A stretch of 42,534 nt of DNA from Bacillota bacterium (GCA_029007865.1 JAQXIQ010000083.1:1-42534); one strand, 5' to 3'; positions 8,208 through 19,193 are shown, counted from the first letter of the stretch. Numbers and translations are program-made. Notes: generated by a model not told the origin, from the sequence alone.

Positions 8208-8423
8208 ATGGATCTGACTGCAATAGGAGCCGCTATAGCAATTTTCACCGGTTTGGGCTGCGGACTTGGAATGGGGCTTGCCACCGGCAAGGCCTGTGAA
8301 GCCGTTGCCCGCCAGCCCGAAGCTTCCGGAAAAATCCAGACCGTATTCATGCTGGGTCTGGTGTTTACCGAAAGTATCGCCATTTACGGCCTTCTGGTAG
8401 CAATTCTTATTCTGTTTGTATAA
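8208..8423 (+). CDS. atpE: F1Fo ATP synthase subunit c
   Basis: A 71-residue hairpin of two membrane helices joined by the polar loop ARQPEA (34-39) that contacts the rotor. The ion-carrying carboxylate is Glu55 in VFTESIAIY. Helix 1 has the glycine-rich packing motif GLGCGLGMGLATGKA. Around the ion site Ser56 and Tyr60 match residues of Na+-type rings, but the position equivalent to the Na+-binding glutamine of Ilyobacter is Met22 and that of Val63 is Phe53, so the site is mixed. GGAGG lies seven bases before the ATG. Confidence 0.97.
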   Translation: MDLTAIGAAIAIFTGLGCGLGMGLATGKACEAVARQPEASGKIQTVFMLGLVFTESIAIYGLLVAILILFV

Positions 8424-8458
8424 TTATAAGCGGAAAATAACTAAGGGGATTTCTTATT

Positions 8459-8953
8459 ATGGAGCAACTGCTTGACCCTTTATATGTAGGGCTGCACATA
8501 TTGAACCTGATAGCAATGGTTATCATACTCAGGCTGCTGGTATATAAGCCCATGAAAAAGTTCATGGCTAAGCGCCGCGAAGCCGTCGCGGAGGAGACCC
8601 GTGCCGCCGACGAAGCCCTGGCCGCTGCGGAAAACACCAACCTTCTGATCCAGCAGGAGAAAAAAGACCTTGAGCAAAAGACCAGGAACGACTGCTACAA
8701 CATTCTGACCCAGGCGCATTCCAAAGCCGAGGAGATAATCGCCGCCGCTCATCAGGACGCCGAGCAGATAACCGCCGAGGCTCGCAAACAGGCTCAGGAA
8801 ACCGTGGACGCCGCCGCCGAGCAGCAGCGTCAGGCCGCCGCCGTTCTGGCGGTGGATATCGCCTCTGCGGTGCTGCCCAAAAAGCTGACCGCTCAGGAGC
8901 AGCAGGACCTGCTGGAAGCCAGCCTCGAGGAGGCAAAGCGGCATGAACTTTGA
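8459..8953 (+). CDS. atpF: F1Fo ATP synthase subunit b
   Basis: A 164-residue peripheral stalk subunit. One N-terminal membrane helix (about residues 8-28) is followed by a long charged, alanine-rich coiled coil (about 35-150), normal for the family. The C-terminal part ADIASAVLPKKLTAQEQQDLL is the usual delta-contact end. Length is ordinary, so it has not absorbed the missing part of the short delta subunit. The last 11 bases overlap atpH. Confidence 0.95.
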   Translation: MEQLLDPLYVGLHILNLIAMVIILRLLVYKPMKKFMAKRREAVAEETRAADEALAAAENTNLLIQQEKKDLEQKTRNDCYNILTQAHSKAEEIIAAAHQDAEQITAEARKQAQETVDAAAEQQRQAAAVLAVDIASAVLPKKLTAQEQQDLLEASLEEAKRHEL

Positions 8954-9167
8954 GCTTATAGTTTATACCGCGGTGGCTCTGGAGCCGCAGCAGCAGCAAA
9001 GGCTGCAGCTTGAGCTGCAGGAAAAATACCAGACCGAAGGCGTAATTTTTTTGGTGGACCCTTCGCTTATAGGCGGCATGAAGCTGGTATTCCGCGACCG
9101 CATAGAGGATTACTCCCTGCAGGCCAAGCTTCGCGCCATGAAAAAGCATCTTACAAGCGAGGAATAG
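8943..9167 (+). CDS. atpH: F1Fo ATP synthase delta subunit, C-terminal domain only
   Basis: Only 74 residues, against about 175-180 for the family. The sequence VYTAVALEPQQQQRLQLELQ followed by LVDPSLIGGMKLVFRDRIED and SLQAKLRAMKKHL matches the C-terminal domain of delta, which binds subunit b. The N-terminal six-helix bundle, which in known enzymes caps the F1 head by binding alpha N-termini, is absent. The start is well supported: GAGGAGG lies eight to nine bases upstream of the ATG and the gene overlaps atpF by 11 bp, leaving no room for the missing part. Neighbouring subunits are intact. Either the protein is a natural minimal delta or its head-binding role is taken by another protein. 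Confidence 0.85.
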   Translation: MNFELIVYTAVALEPQQQQRLQLELQEKYQTEGVIFLVDPSLIGGMKLVFRDRIEDYSLQAKLRAMKKHLTSEE

Positions 9168-9219
9168 CCGCTTGCGGCGCATATCGGGTTAAAACCAAAC
9201 CTAAAAGGAACGAATTGTA

Positions 9220-10719
9220 ATGACAACACAGGATCTGACCGCCGCCCTCCGGGAGCGGCTGAGCCAATTCAAAAGCGAACCGGCCGTAAACGCCATAGGC
9301 AGCGTTATTTCCTCCGGAGACGGCATAGCCGAGGTCTCCGATATGACCGGCGTTAAAAACGGAGAGCTCATAAGCTTTGCAAGCGGTGCCTTCGGGCTGG
9401 CCATGAATCTTGCGCAGGACAGCGTCGGAGTGGCCGTCTTTTCCGGGCACGCCGACATACGCAGCGGAGAAACCGCAGCCGGCACGGGCCGGATAATGGA
9501 GATGCCCTGCGGCAAAGCAATGCTGGGCCGTGTGGTTAATCCTCTGGGCGCGCCCCTGGACGGCAGAGGGGAGATCAAATGCTCTGCATACCGCCCCATC
9601 GAATGTCCGGCTCCCGGCATAATCGACCGCGGCCCGGTCGCCCGTCCTTTGCAGACCGGAATTCTTTCCATCGACTCCATGATACCCATAGGCCGCGGAC
9701 AGCGTGAGCTCATTATAGGCGACCGCCAGATAGGCAAGACCGCCATCGCGGTGGATACCATCCTTAACCAGAAGGACAAGCAGGTGGTCTGCATATATGT
9801 CGCCATAGGCCAGAAGGCCGGCAAGGTGGCACAGCTGGAGCAGCTTCTGCGCCGGGAAGGTGCCATGGAATATACAACCATAGTATGCGCCACCGCCTCG
9901 GACAACGCCTCCATGCAGTATATCTGCCCGTATTCCGCCTGCGCGCTGGGCGAATACTTTATGTACAACGGCATGGATGCCCTCATAATATACGACGATC
10001 TTTCCAAGCACGCGGTATCCTACCGCACCCTGTCTCTGCTGCTGCGCAGACCGCCGGGCAGAGAGGCATATCCCGGCGACGTATTCTATCTGCATTCCCG
10101 CCTTCTTGAGCGGGCTGCACAGCTTACCCCGGAGCTGGGAGGCGGCTCCCTTACCGCCCTGCCCATCGTGGAAACCATGAGCGGCGATATAAGCGCCTAT
10201 ATCCCCACAAATGTCATAAGCATCACCGACGGTCAGATTTTTCTTGACTCGGAGCAGTTCCGCAGCGGAATGCGTCCGGCAATCAATACCGGCCTTTCGG
10301 TCTCCCGCGTAGGCGGTGCCGCGCAGGGCAAATGTGTGCGCAAATATTCCGGCAGTATGCGCCTGGAGCTGGCACAGTATAAAGAGCTTGTGGTCTTCTC
10401 TCAGTTCGGCAGCGATCTGGATGCCTCCACGGTAGCCTCCCTGAAGCGCGGCGAGCGTCTTACCGAGGCATTGAAGCAGGAACAGTACCTGCACTACACC
10501 TATGCACAGGAATCCCTGCTGCTTTATCTTTTGTCGCAGGATCTGCTCTCCGGCGTGGAGCCCTCCGCTCTGCACGGCTTTTTCCGCCGTTTTTTGGAAC
10601 ACATTTATAAATTCCATCCGGAGGTACCCTACGAAATAGTCCATGAGGATAAAATCAGCGACACCTCAGCGGAAATAATTGCCTCCGCCGTAGCGGAGCT
10701 GACGCAAAGCAATGAGTAA
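9220..10719 (+). CDS. atpA: F1Fo ATP synthase subunit alpha
   Basis: A 499-residue non-catalytic nucleotide-binding subunit of the F1 hexamer. The P-loop is GDRQIGKTAIA; the usual Thr after GDRQ is Ile. The arginine-finger motif is SVSRVGGAAQ, and the DALIIYDDLSKHA Walker B and LLRRPPGREAYPGDVFYLHSRLLERAA stretches are intact. The N-terminal helix TTQDLTAALRERLSQF that normally docks on delta is present although delta lacks its partner domain. AAAGGA lies about 10 bases before the ATG; the last 8 bases overlap atpG. Confidence 0.97.
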   Translation: MTTQDLTAALRERLSQFKSEPAVNAIGSVISSGDGIAEVSDMTGVKNGELISFASGAFGLAMNLAQDSVGVAVFSGHADIRSGETAAGTGRIMEMPCGKAMLGRVVNPLGAPLDGRGEIKCSAYRPIECPAPGIIDRGPVARPLQTGILSIDSMIPIGRGQRELIIGDRQIGKTAIAVDTILNQKDKQVVCIYVAIGQKAGKVAQLEQLLRREGAMEYTTIVCATASDNASMQYICPYSACALGEYFMYNGMDALIIYDDLSKHAVSYRTLSLLLRRPPGREAYPGDVFYLHSRLLERAAQLTPELGGGSLTALPIVETMSGDISAYIPTNVISITDGQIFLDSEQFRSGMRPAINTGLSVSRVGGAAQGKCVRKYSGSMRLELAQYKELVVFSQFGSDLDASTVASLKRGERLTEALKQEQYLHYTYAQESLLLYLLSQDLLSGVEPSALHGFFRRFLEHIYKFHPEVPYEIVHEDKISDTSAEIIASAVAELTQSNE

Positions 10720-11590
10720 TGTATACGATATCAAAAAAAGAATAAAGTCGGTCAACAGCACCGTGGAGCTTACCCGGGCCATGTACCTTATAAGCACCAG
10801 CCGCATACGCCGCGCAATGAAGATGTACCAGAGTAACCAGCTTTACTTTAATCATGCGCGTCAGGCCATAAAGCATATACTGTCCCACATGCCGGATTAT
10901 TCCCATAAGTATCTCAAGCATGAACACGAAAGCAATAAGGCCACCTGCTTTATAGTCATCGCTTCAAATAAAGGCATGGCGGGGGGCTACAACCACGATG
11001 TATGCACGGCAGCGCTGAATGCGATAAAGCAATGCCGGACCGGCATAGTGCTCATCACGGTAGGCTATATGGCGGCGGAATTCTTCCGGCGCGAGGGCTA
11101 CACCGTGGATTTTGAATACCGCGATATAATAGATTCCCCCACTATAAGCGCGGCCCGGCGCATGATGGAGAGTATTTCGGAGCGTATGGACAGCGGCATT
11201 ATCGACGAGGCCATCGTGGTATATACCCACATGATCAACTCGGTAAAGCAGGAGGTGCGCACCACCCGCCTGCTTCCCCTGCTGATACAGGATTTTCAGG
11301 ATGTCGTATACGACCCGGATTTCCGCGACGCGGATATAACCTATGAGCCCAGCCCGGAAGAGGTAATTACCGCGCTGGTACCGCAATACCTGCTGGGTAT
11401 GCTTTACGGAACCCTCGTACAGGCCTATGCCAGCGAGCACAGCAAGCGCATGCAGGCAATGGACGAGGCAACACGCAACGCAGACGAGCTTATAGACAAG
11501 CTGCAGCTGGAATACAACAGCGCAAGACAGGGCGCAATAACCCAGGAGATAACCGAAATCGTCTCGGGCGCAAGCGCTATTGACGGATAG
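10712..11590 (+). CDS. atpG: F1Fo ATP synthase subunit gamma
   Basis: The 292-residue central rotor shaft. The N-terminal helix DIKKRIKSVNSTVELTRAM and the C-terminal helix ending ARQGAITQEITEIVSGASA are the two arms of the coiled coil that turns inside the hexamer. The middle has the Rossmann-like domain with IASNKGMAGGYN. It starts inside the atpA stop region (overlap), so translation is probably coupled. Confidence 0.95.
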   Translation: MSNVYDIKKRIKSVNSTVELTRAMYLISTSRIRRAMKMYQSNQLYFNHARQAIKHILSHMPDYSHKYLKHEHESNKATCFIVIASNKGMAGGYNHDVCTAALNAIKQCRTGIVLITVGYMAAEFFRREGYTVDFEYRDIIDSPTISAARRMMESISERMDSGIIDEAIVVYTHMINSVKQEVRTTRLLPLLIQDFQDVVYDPDFRDADITYEPSPEEVITALVPQYLLGMLYGTLVQAYASEHSKRMQAMDEATRNADELIDKLQLEYNSARQGAITQEITEIVSGASAIDG

Positions 11591-11607
11591 CCGCGCACAA
11601 TACATGA

Positions 11608-13482
<1,875 letters not shown>

Positions 13483-13493
<11 letters not shown>

Positions 13494-15801
13494 GATCAGA
13501 ATATCCGTGCGCGAGCTGGCCGAATATGCCTGTGAGGGCGGCGACCTTATCGGCGCGCGGGCGTCCCTGCGCCGTGCGCTGGACGGTGCCGCGGCTCACC
13601 GCCGTCTCCAGCAGGCACAGCCCTCCGGCTATATAAAAGAGCTTCCCCTTTCGGTAAAAGCCGAGAGAGAGGAATACATTCTTGTAATAGAGGGCAGAGC
13701 CGACGGCGTCCTGCCCGATATTCCCCAGATACACGAGATCAAAACCACATATCTGCCCCTTGAAGAGCTTACATGGAATCACAATCCGGCATATCATGCC
13801 CAGCTTTGGATATACGGCTATATTTACGCTTCGGACAATTCCCTTGAGCAAGTCAGCCTGCGCCTTACCTATTACAATATGCAAAGCGGCAAAAGCCGCG
13901 ACTTTACCTGCTGCGTAGACTTTGAAGAGCTGCGTGCGCGCTTTAACGAGCTGGTGGACGACTACGGCCGTATAAGCGATAACATTTCCCTGCACCGCCG
14001 CCTGCGCGATAACGCCCTTGCCCGGCTGGAATTCCCGTTTGCCTCCTACCGTCCCAGCCAGCTTGAGTTTGCCCGCCAGGTTTATATGGCGATTAAAAAC
14101 AAAAACACGCTGTATGTCCAGGCGCCTACCGGCACAGGCAAGACCGCCGCGGCGCTTGTCCCCGGTCTCAAGGCGCTGGGCGCCGGACTGTGCAAGCGCA
14201 TTTTTTATCTTACCGCCAAGGCACAGACCGGAATGTCCGCGGTAAACACCCTTGATATCATCCGCAAAAGCGGCCTGCCGTTAAAGAGCGTTTTTATAAC
14301 CGCCAAGGACAAGGCCTGCCTGATGGAAAAGCGCGCCTGCGACCCGGAATCCTGCCCCTACTGCCGGGATTATCTTACAAAGCAGCATAAGTATCTCCCT
14401 GCAATACTGCGGGAAAACTCCTTTTCGCCGGAATATATAGCCAGTCTGGGACAGCGGTATGAGCTGTGCCCCTTTGAGCTGAGCCTGACATTGAGCCAGT
14501 ACTGCGACTGTATTATATGCGATTACAATTATGTTTTCCACCCCAATATCCGCTTAAAGCGCTATTTCCAAAACAGCAAAAAGGACAGCGTATTTCTTAT
14601 AGACGAAGCACATAACCTTGTGGAACGCACCCGCGACATTTTCTCCTGCACTCTGAGGCCCTCCGCTTTAAAAAAACTGCGCGCCGAGTGCAAGGAGCAG
14701 CCTCTGCTGCAGTCCGCCGTAAAAAAGCTGGAAAAAGAGCTTTTGCAGCTTACCCAGGGCCGCGAGGAGCAGGGCTTTTTGCTGGAGCAGCCCCCGGCGA
14801 GCGTCTACGCCGCCGCAGCGGCGGTGCTGGAACGCATAAATGCCCAAAGCGAGCAGGGGCACGCGCTCTCCGGCGCGGCCAACGAGCTCTCCCTGCTGCT
14901 GTCGGACTTTATAATGGTGTTTGACAGCTTTACTCCGCAGTATCATTGCTGCTACGTCCTTAATGACGGAGCCATGTCTTTAAGCCTTCTGTGCCTGTAT
15001 ACCGGAGGCTTTGTGCGCAAGGCGCTGTCCCTGGCGCGCAGCAGCGTGCTTTTCAGCGCCACCATATCTCCCCGCCGTTATTATATGCACATGCTGGGCG
15101 CTGACGAAAACAGCTATTGCTTTGAGCTTCCCTCCCCGTTTGACAGCGACAATCTGCTGGTTGTTATAGACGACGGCATAAATACCGCCTATTCCGCGCG
15201 GGAGGACGCCTACACCCCCATAGCCAAGCGCATACGCACCACGGTGCGGGCAAAAAAAGGCAACTATATCGCCTTTTTCCCCTCCTACGCCTTCCTTAAC
15301 CGGGTGCTGGCCGCATACCGCGGGCTTGCGGGCTGCCAGGAAAGCAGTCTTGTGGTGCACACCCCTAATATGTCCAAGCAGGAGCGCGACGCCTTTATAT
15401 ACCGCTTTGAGCACGAGGACGGCCTCCTGGGCTTTTCCGTTCTGGGCGGACATTTCGGCGAGGGCGTGGACCTTCCAGGCAAGCGGCTTATCGGCGCCAT
15501 AATAATCGGCGTCGGGCTTCCGCAGCTGTCTCCGGAGCGCAATCTTATCAAGTCCTATTTTGACCGGCTCGATATGGACGGCTACGGCTACGCCTATGTT
15601 TTTCCGGGGCTTAACCGCGTCCTGCAGGCAGCCGGCAGAGTCATCCGCACCGAAAACGACCGCGGCGTAGTGCTGCTGATTGACACAAGGTATGCCCGCC
15701 CGCCCTATATAGACCTGCTGCCCGATAACTGGCAGCCGCATTATCTGTCGCAGGAGGAGATCTCATACCGCAGCCTGCTGGCCGACTTCTGGGAGCAATG
15801 A
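13483..15801 (+). CDS. PD-(D/E)XK nuclease fused to a DinG/XPD-type Fe-S helicase
   Basis: A 772-residue fusion. Residues 1-150 carry a RecB/Cas4-like nuclease core: Asp74 in EGRADGV, Glu85 and Lys87 in HEIKTTY, and Gln107 in AQLWIYGY. From residue 190 the superfamily 2 XPD-like helicase follows: Q-like FASYRPSQLEF, Walker A APTGTGKT (214-221), and Cys279, 286, 291 and 294 (with Cys329 nearby) for a 4Fe-4S cluster. After these come DEAH (374-377), SATISPRRY, GGHFGEGVDLPG and QAAGRVIRTENDRG. Family members unwind DNA 5' to 3' in repair; the cut-and-unwind arrangement suggests DNA end processing. The start at 13483 has GGTGG just upstream and overlaps atpC by 11 bp. A longer frame reaching 13300 lies inside atpC and is unlikely. 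Confidence 0.9.
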
Positions 15802-15833
15802 GCATCAGCCGGCAGTATCCCAAAAATAAAAAA

Positions 15834-15858
15834 CAGCATAAAAAATGCTGATTTTTAT
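15834..15858 (+). terminator. Intrinsic terminator after the helicase gene
   Basis: CAGCAT, A-rich loop, ATGCTG, then ATTTTTATG and longer T runs, 33 bp after the helicase stop. It would end the atp-helicase transcript. Confidence 0.75.
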
Positions 15859-15859
15859 G

Positions 15860-16003
15860 CCGTTTTTTTGCTGTTTTTGACCGTTTTTTTGCTGTTTTTT
15901 AATGCTTTTTTGAGGGTTTTTAACTCTTTTTCAATGCTTTTTTAAGGTTTTTTTAACTCTTTTTCAATGCTTTTTTTCGCTTTTCAACGCTTTTCCCGCT
16001 GTT
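15860..16003 (+). repeat. T-rich tandem repeat tract between convergent genes
   Basis: Two kinds of direct repeat stand side by side. A 19-bp unit beginning CCGTTTTTTTGCTG occurs at 15860 and 15881. A unit of about 33 bp follows, built from AATGCTTTTTT and TAACTCTTTTTC, in two full and two decaying copies (15901-16003). The plus strand is almost pure T with periodic G/C interruptions. No open frame or stable hairpin is seen inside. It may act as a multi-T transcription stop for plus-strand RNA or be replication-slippage debris. Confidence 0.7.
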
Positions 16004-16822
16004 TTATCCGCGGAACAGCCGCATTTTTTGCTTTACGGCCTCTTTTACCGCCGCCACCTTGCGGTTGCGCATCTCCAGATAATCAACGCCCTCGGCGATG
16101 CATTTTGCTATCTCCGCCCGTCCTGCAAGCAGCAAATCGGTAAAAATATTCACCTTGCTTATTCCGCAGGCAATGCTTGTCCTGAAATCATCGTCGCTGA
16201 GCCCGGAGCCGCCGTGCAGCACAAGCGGAAGCGAGGTATTGGCGCGTATCGCCCTGAGCGAATCAAAGCTGAGCTTGGGCTTTTTCTTATATGCTCCGTG
16301 AGCCGTGCCTATTGCAACGGCCAGTGCGTCAACGCCGGTTCTTTCCGCAAAAAACGCGGCCTCCTCCGGAGTAGTGTAAGCCGCGGCGGTTTCTTCGTCG
16401 GACGCATTGCCCACATGGCCTATCTCGCCCTCCACCGTGGCCCCGAAGGCGTGCGCTATCCTGACCATCTGAGCCGTCTGTGCAAGGTTTTCCTCCTGGG
16501 GCAGCGCAGAACCGTCAAACATAACCGAGGTAAAGCCCAGCTTCAGGGCCTCCATGCACCTCTCAAAGGTCAGGCCGTGGTCATAGTGCACAACCACCGG
16601 CACGCTTGCACGCTGCGCCGCAGCTATAAGGGCCGGAGCAATAAGCTTTAACTCTCCGTAGGGCAGAAGCACCTCCGCGGTCCCCAGTATTACCGGCGAG
16701 TTCATCTCCTCCGCCGCCTCAATAACCGCCTGGAGCAAATCCGTATCGGTGGTATTGAACAATCCTACGGCATATCTGTTTTTCATGGCGTCCGTAAGCA
16801 CGTCGTTAAGATTACAAAGCAT
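16004..16822 (-). CDS. Class II ketose-(bis)phosphate aldolase
   Basis: A 272-residue zinc aldolase of the fructose/tagatose-bisphosphate type. Visible: VVVHYDHG with catalytic Asp81 and zinc ligand His82, Glu133 in VEGEIGHVG, His175 in AIGTAHGAYK, His203 in LVLHGGSGL, and the phosphate-binding ISKVNIFTD. Family members split a ketose phosphate into dihydroxyacetone phosphate and an aldehyde. The natural sugar here cannot be read; the lyxose-isomerase-like and kinase neighbours suggest a pentulose or hexulose phosphate. I start at 16822; the extra 18 upstream codons in frame lack similarity and contain a hairpin (16834-16850) covering a GGGAGG. It is the third gene of the sugar operon, 61 bp after the isomerase. 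Confidence 0.9.
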   Translation of the reverse strand: MLCNLNDVLTDAMKNRYAVGLFNTTDTDLLQAVIEAAEEMNSPVILGTAEVLLPYGELKLIAPALIAAAQRASVPVVVHYDHGLTFERCMEALKLGFTSVMFDGSALPQEENLAQTAQMVRIAHAFGATVEGEIGHVGNASDEETAAAYTTPEEAAFFAERTGVDALAVAIGTAHGAYKKKPKLSFDSLRAIRANTSLPLVLHGGSGLSDDDFRTSIACGISKVNIFTDLLLAGRAEIAKCIAEGVDYLEMRNRKVAAVKEAVKQKMRLFRG

Positions 16823-16833
16823 TTTTTGTACCC

Positions 16834-16850
16834 TGCCTCCCGGGGAGGCA
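16834..16850 (-). promoter_or_regulatory. Hairpin overlapping a possible ribosome site of the aldolase gene
   Basis: TGCCTCC and GGAGGCA form a perfect seven-pair stem with a three-base loop. On the minus strand its 3' arm contains GGGAGG, 12-18 bases before the aldolase ATG. It could hold the ribosome site closed or mark an RNA processing point within the operon. Confidence 0.4.
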
Positions 16851-16883
16851 TCCTTTCCGAATGCGCCGCCGCGCAAATATTTA

Positions 16884-17432
<549 letters not shown>

Positions 17433-17481
17433 TTATGTTTTTCGCCGCCGTGTGCGGCGAAATTCCTGTTTTATCGTTTTT

Positions 17482-18690
17482 TTATTTTTGCTTAGGATAT
17501 TTCCTTAGCATCTGTTCTATTTCGTCTCTGCTCTTAACGCCGTCCACCGAATTGTCGGCAAAAAGGCTGGATGCCGCCGCACCGGAAGCAAACTCCAGCA
17601 TCTCCTTTGTGTCCATGTCGTTGTAAAGCCCGTACAGGCAGCCTGCGCAAAACGCATCTCCGGCGCCTACGCTGCCCTTTATTTCGCCTGAGGGGAGCTT
17701 TAACGAATGCACCGACACAAACTCTCCGCGGCCGGTCATGCAAAAGCTTTGCTCCTTACTGTGGACGATAACCTTGTCCCGAACCCCGGCGTCTATCATC
17801 CCCTGCATGGCCCGCTGTATATTCTGCGGGATAAGCCGTCCCTCGCTGTCTCTGGGCATGATATTCCAGATAAGACAGCTTTCAATTTCGTTTACTATAA
17901 CATAATCGCAGTATTTAAGCGCCGGAAGCACAACCCGGGCAAAATTCCCGGTGCTGTTGCTGACTGCGTCCACCGAGGTTTTTATGCCGCGCTGCTGAAC
18001 ATCGTGCAAAAACCGTGCCATTACGGTGCCGTACTGCGGGTCGGGCTTGTCAAACTCGTCAAGCAGCAGCAGATATCCGATATGCAGTATGCGGCAGCTC
18101 AGCATATCCAGTGCTATATCGCGCGGCGAAAACTCGCTGTTTGCCCCTCTGCAATGGAATATTGTCCGCTCCCCTTCGCTGATGCTCATAACATCGCTGA
18201 AGCCGGTCTGACTGCGCGAGTTTACCTTTATCCCGCGCGTATCAATGCCGTAGCGGGCAAACTGATTGATTATGTACCGTCCGTGGTCATCATCCCCCAC
18301 CATGCCCAGCACGCTGATATTCATGGTGCTGTCAATGCGTGCAAGGTCTATCGCCGTATTTGGCGCGCACCCTCCCACCGCACGGGATACCTCGCTTATT
18401 CCTGCAAGCATTCCCCTTTGAGGGTAGCAGTCAACGGTTTTTACAAGGTCCACCAGCATGCTTCCCGCCACCGTTATGCCACGCATTTTTGCAGAGAGTA
18501 TATAATCCACCGATACACCGAAAATGCGTGCAAGCTCGGGCAGCTGAGTAATGCCGGGATATCCGGCGCCGCTTTCCCACTTGCTTACCGTCTTATCGCT
18601 CAGGTGCAGCTTTTCCGCAAGCTCCGCCTGAGTAAAGCCCTTTTTCTTCCTTAACTTAGCAATGGTTCTGCCTATGCCTTCCGCATCCAT
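17482..18690 (-). CDS. XRE-type HTH fused to a PfkB-family sugar kinase
   Basis: A 402-residue fusion. Residues 6-66 are a Cro/C1-type helix-turn-helix (IAKLRKKKGFTQAELAEKLH, then DKTVSKWESGAGYP). From about residue 70 a ribokinase-like PfkB domain begins (ITVAGSMLVDLV). It has the substrate-site GGCAPNTAIDLARI (106-120), GMVGDDDHGRY (129-139) and the signature KGSVGAGDAFCAG (338-350) with catalytic-base Asp345. Such kinases phosphorylate ketoses and nucleosides with ATP. The fusion suggests a regulator that senses its sugar through the kinase fold, or a kinase that controls its own operon. GAGGG lies seven bases before the ATG. It is the first gene of the operon, behind a promoter overlapped by an inverted repeat. 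Whether the kinase is active is not shown, but the key residues are present. Confidence 0.9.
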   Translation of the reverse strand: MDAEGIGRTIAKLRKKKGFTQAELAEKLHLSDKTVSKWESGAGYPGITQLPELARIFGVSVDYILSAKMRGITVAGSMLVDLVKTVDCYPQRGMLAGISEVSRAVGGCAPNTAIDLARIDSTMNISVLGMVGDDDHGRYIINQFARYGIDTRGIKVNSRSQTGFSDVMSISEGERTIFHCRGANSEFSPRDIALDMLSCRILHIGYLLLLDEFDKPDPQYGTVMARFLHDVQQRGIKTSVDAVSNSTGNFARVVLPALKYCDYVIVNEIESCLIWNIMPRDSEGRLIPQNIQRAMQGMIDAGVRDKVIVHSKEQSFCMTGRGEFVSVHSLKLPSGEIKGSVGAGDAFCAGCLYGLYNDMDTKEMLEFASGAAASSLFADNSVDGVKSRDEIEQMLRKYPKQK

Positions 18691-18767
18691 TTTATACCCT
18701 CACTCTTCGGAAAAGACCGTGCGCCGTTTGCCTAGCAAGCGCCGCCCCGCAACTTTATTTTAATAAT

Positions 18768-18804
18768 ATTATAACCTCAACCCTCCTGACAGTAAACCTA
18801 CTGT
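18768..18804 (-). promoter_or_regulatory. Promoter of the sugar operon with an overlapping operator-like repeat
   Basis: On the minus strand TTTACT (-35, plus 18791-18796), 17 bases, TATAAT (-10, plus 18768-18773). A perfect inverted repeat ACAGTA-N4-TACTGT at 18789-18804 covers the -35 box. Its size fits a dimeric XRE-type regulator, and the first gene of the operon encodes one. Confidence 0.65.
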
Positions 18805-19077
18805 TTGTATATTCTTTCGGGAGATAAAACATTGAATATACCCTGTTTATCTACTTTTGGTGTATATTTTGCTTTATCACGCGCTCTTGCCGTTTTCGGG
18901 CCGCCCGGCATTTGCACGCATACTCCCAAACACCGTTATTATAACAAAAAAACAGCCGTCCCGCAATAACATGACCGATGTGCCACCGCAATAATTAACT
19001 GATTACCGGCGCCCACGCCGCAGGCAATAAACTTCTGCAAAATTCATATAAAAAAGCCCGGATAGCTATAAAAATAC

Positions 19078-19105
19078 TTGACATTTGTACATGTTTTGAT
19101 ATAAT
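19078..19105 (+). promoter_or_regulatory. Promoter of the tRNA-Ala gene
   Basis: Consensus TTGACA, 16 bases, consensus TATAAT, ending 11 bp before the tRNA. The rest of the 18.8-19.08 kb gap shows no gene; it is A+T-rich with scattered short repeats. Confidence 0.85.
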
Positions 19106-19116
19106 AAAAAAGCCGT

Positions 19117-19192
19117 GGGGGTGTAGCTCAACTGGTAGAGCGCTTGAATGGCATTCAAGAGGTAAGGGGTTCGACCCCCCTCATCTCCACCA
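19117..19192 (+). tRNA. tRNA-Ala, anticodon GGC
   Basis: A 76-nt cloverleaf. The acceptor GGGGGTG pairs with CATCTCC and includes the alanine identity pair G3-U70. The D arm contains AGCTCAACTGGTAGAGC, the anticodon arm is CTTGA-ATGGCAT-TCAAG with anticodon GGC, and the T arm is GGGGTTCGACCCC. CCA is encoded. A consensus promoter stands directly upstream. The 3' end is the left border of the mobile island. Confidence 0.95.
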
Positions 19193-19193
19193 A
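19185..19193. other. Possible attL core at the tRNA-Ala 3' end
   Basis: CTCCACCAA at the tRNA 3' end recurs at 31061-31069, just past the conserved part of the serine recombinase. Nine bases is short; the pairing is inference from position at the two island borders. A hairpin CTTCA-GCGGCG / CGCCG-TGAAG flanked by CGAACAC / GTGTTCG lies directly downstream (about 19207-19254). Confidence 0.35.

Noticed and set aside
9151-10644. 497-codon minus-strand open frame
   Set aside because: Antisense to atpA; a by-product of G+C-rich third positions.
15860-16003. CRISPR-like repeat array
   Set aside because: Units are low-complexity T runs without unique spacers, and no cas genes lie near; the Cas4-like nuclease core belongs to the helicase fusion.
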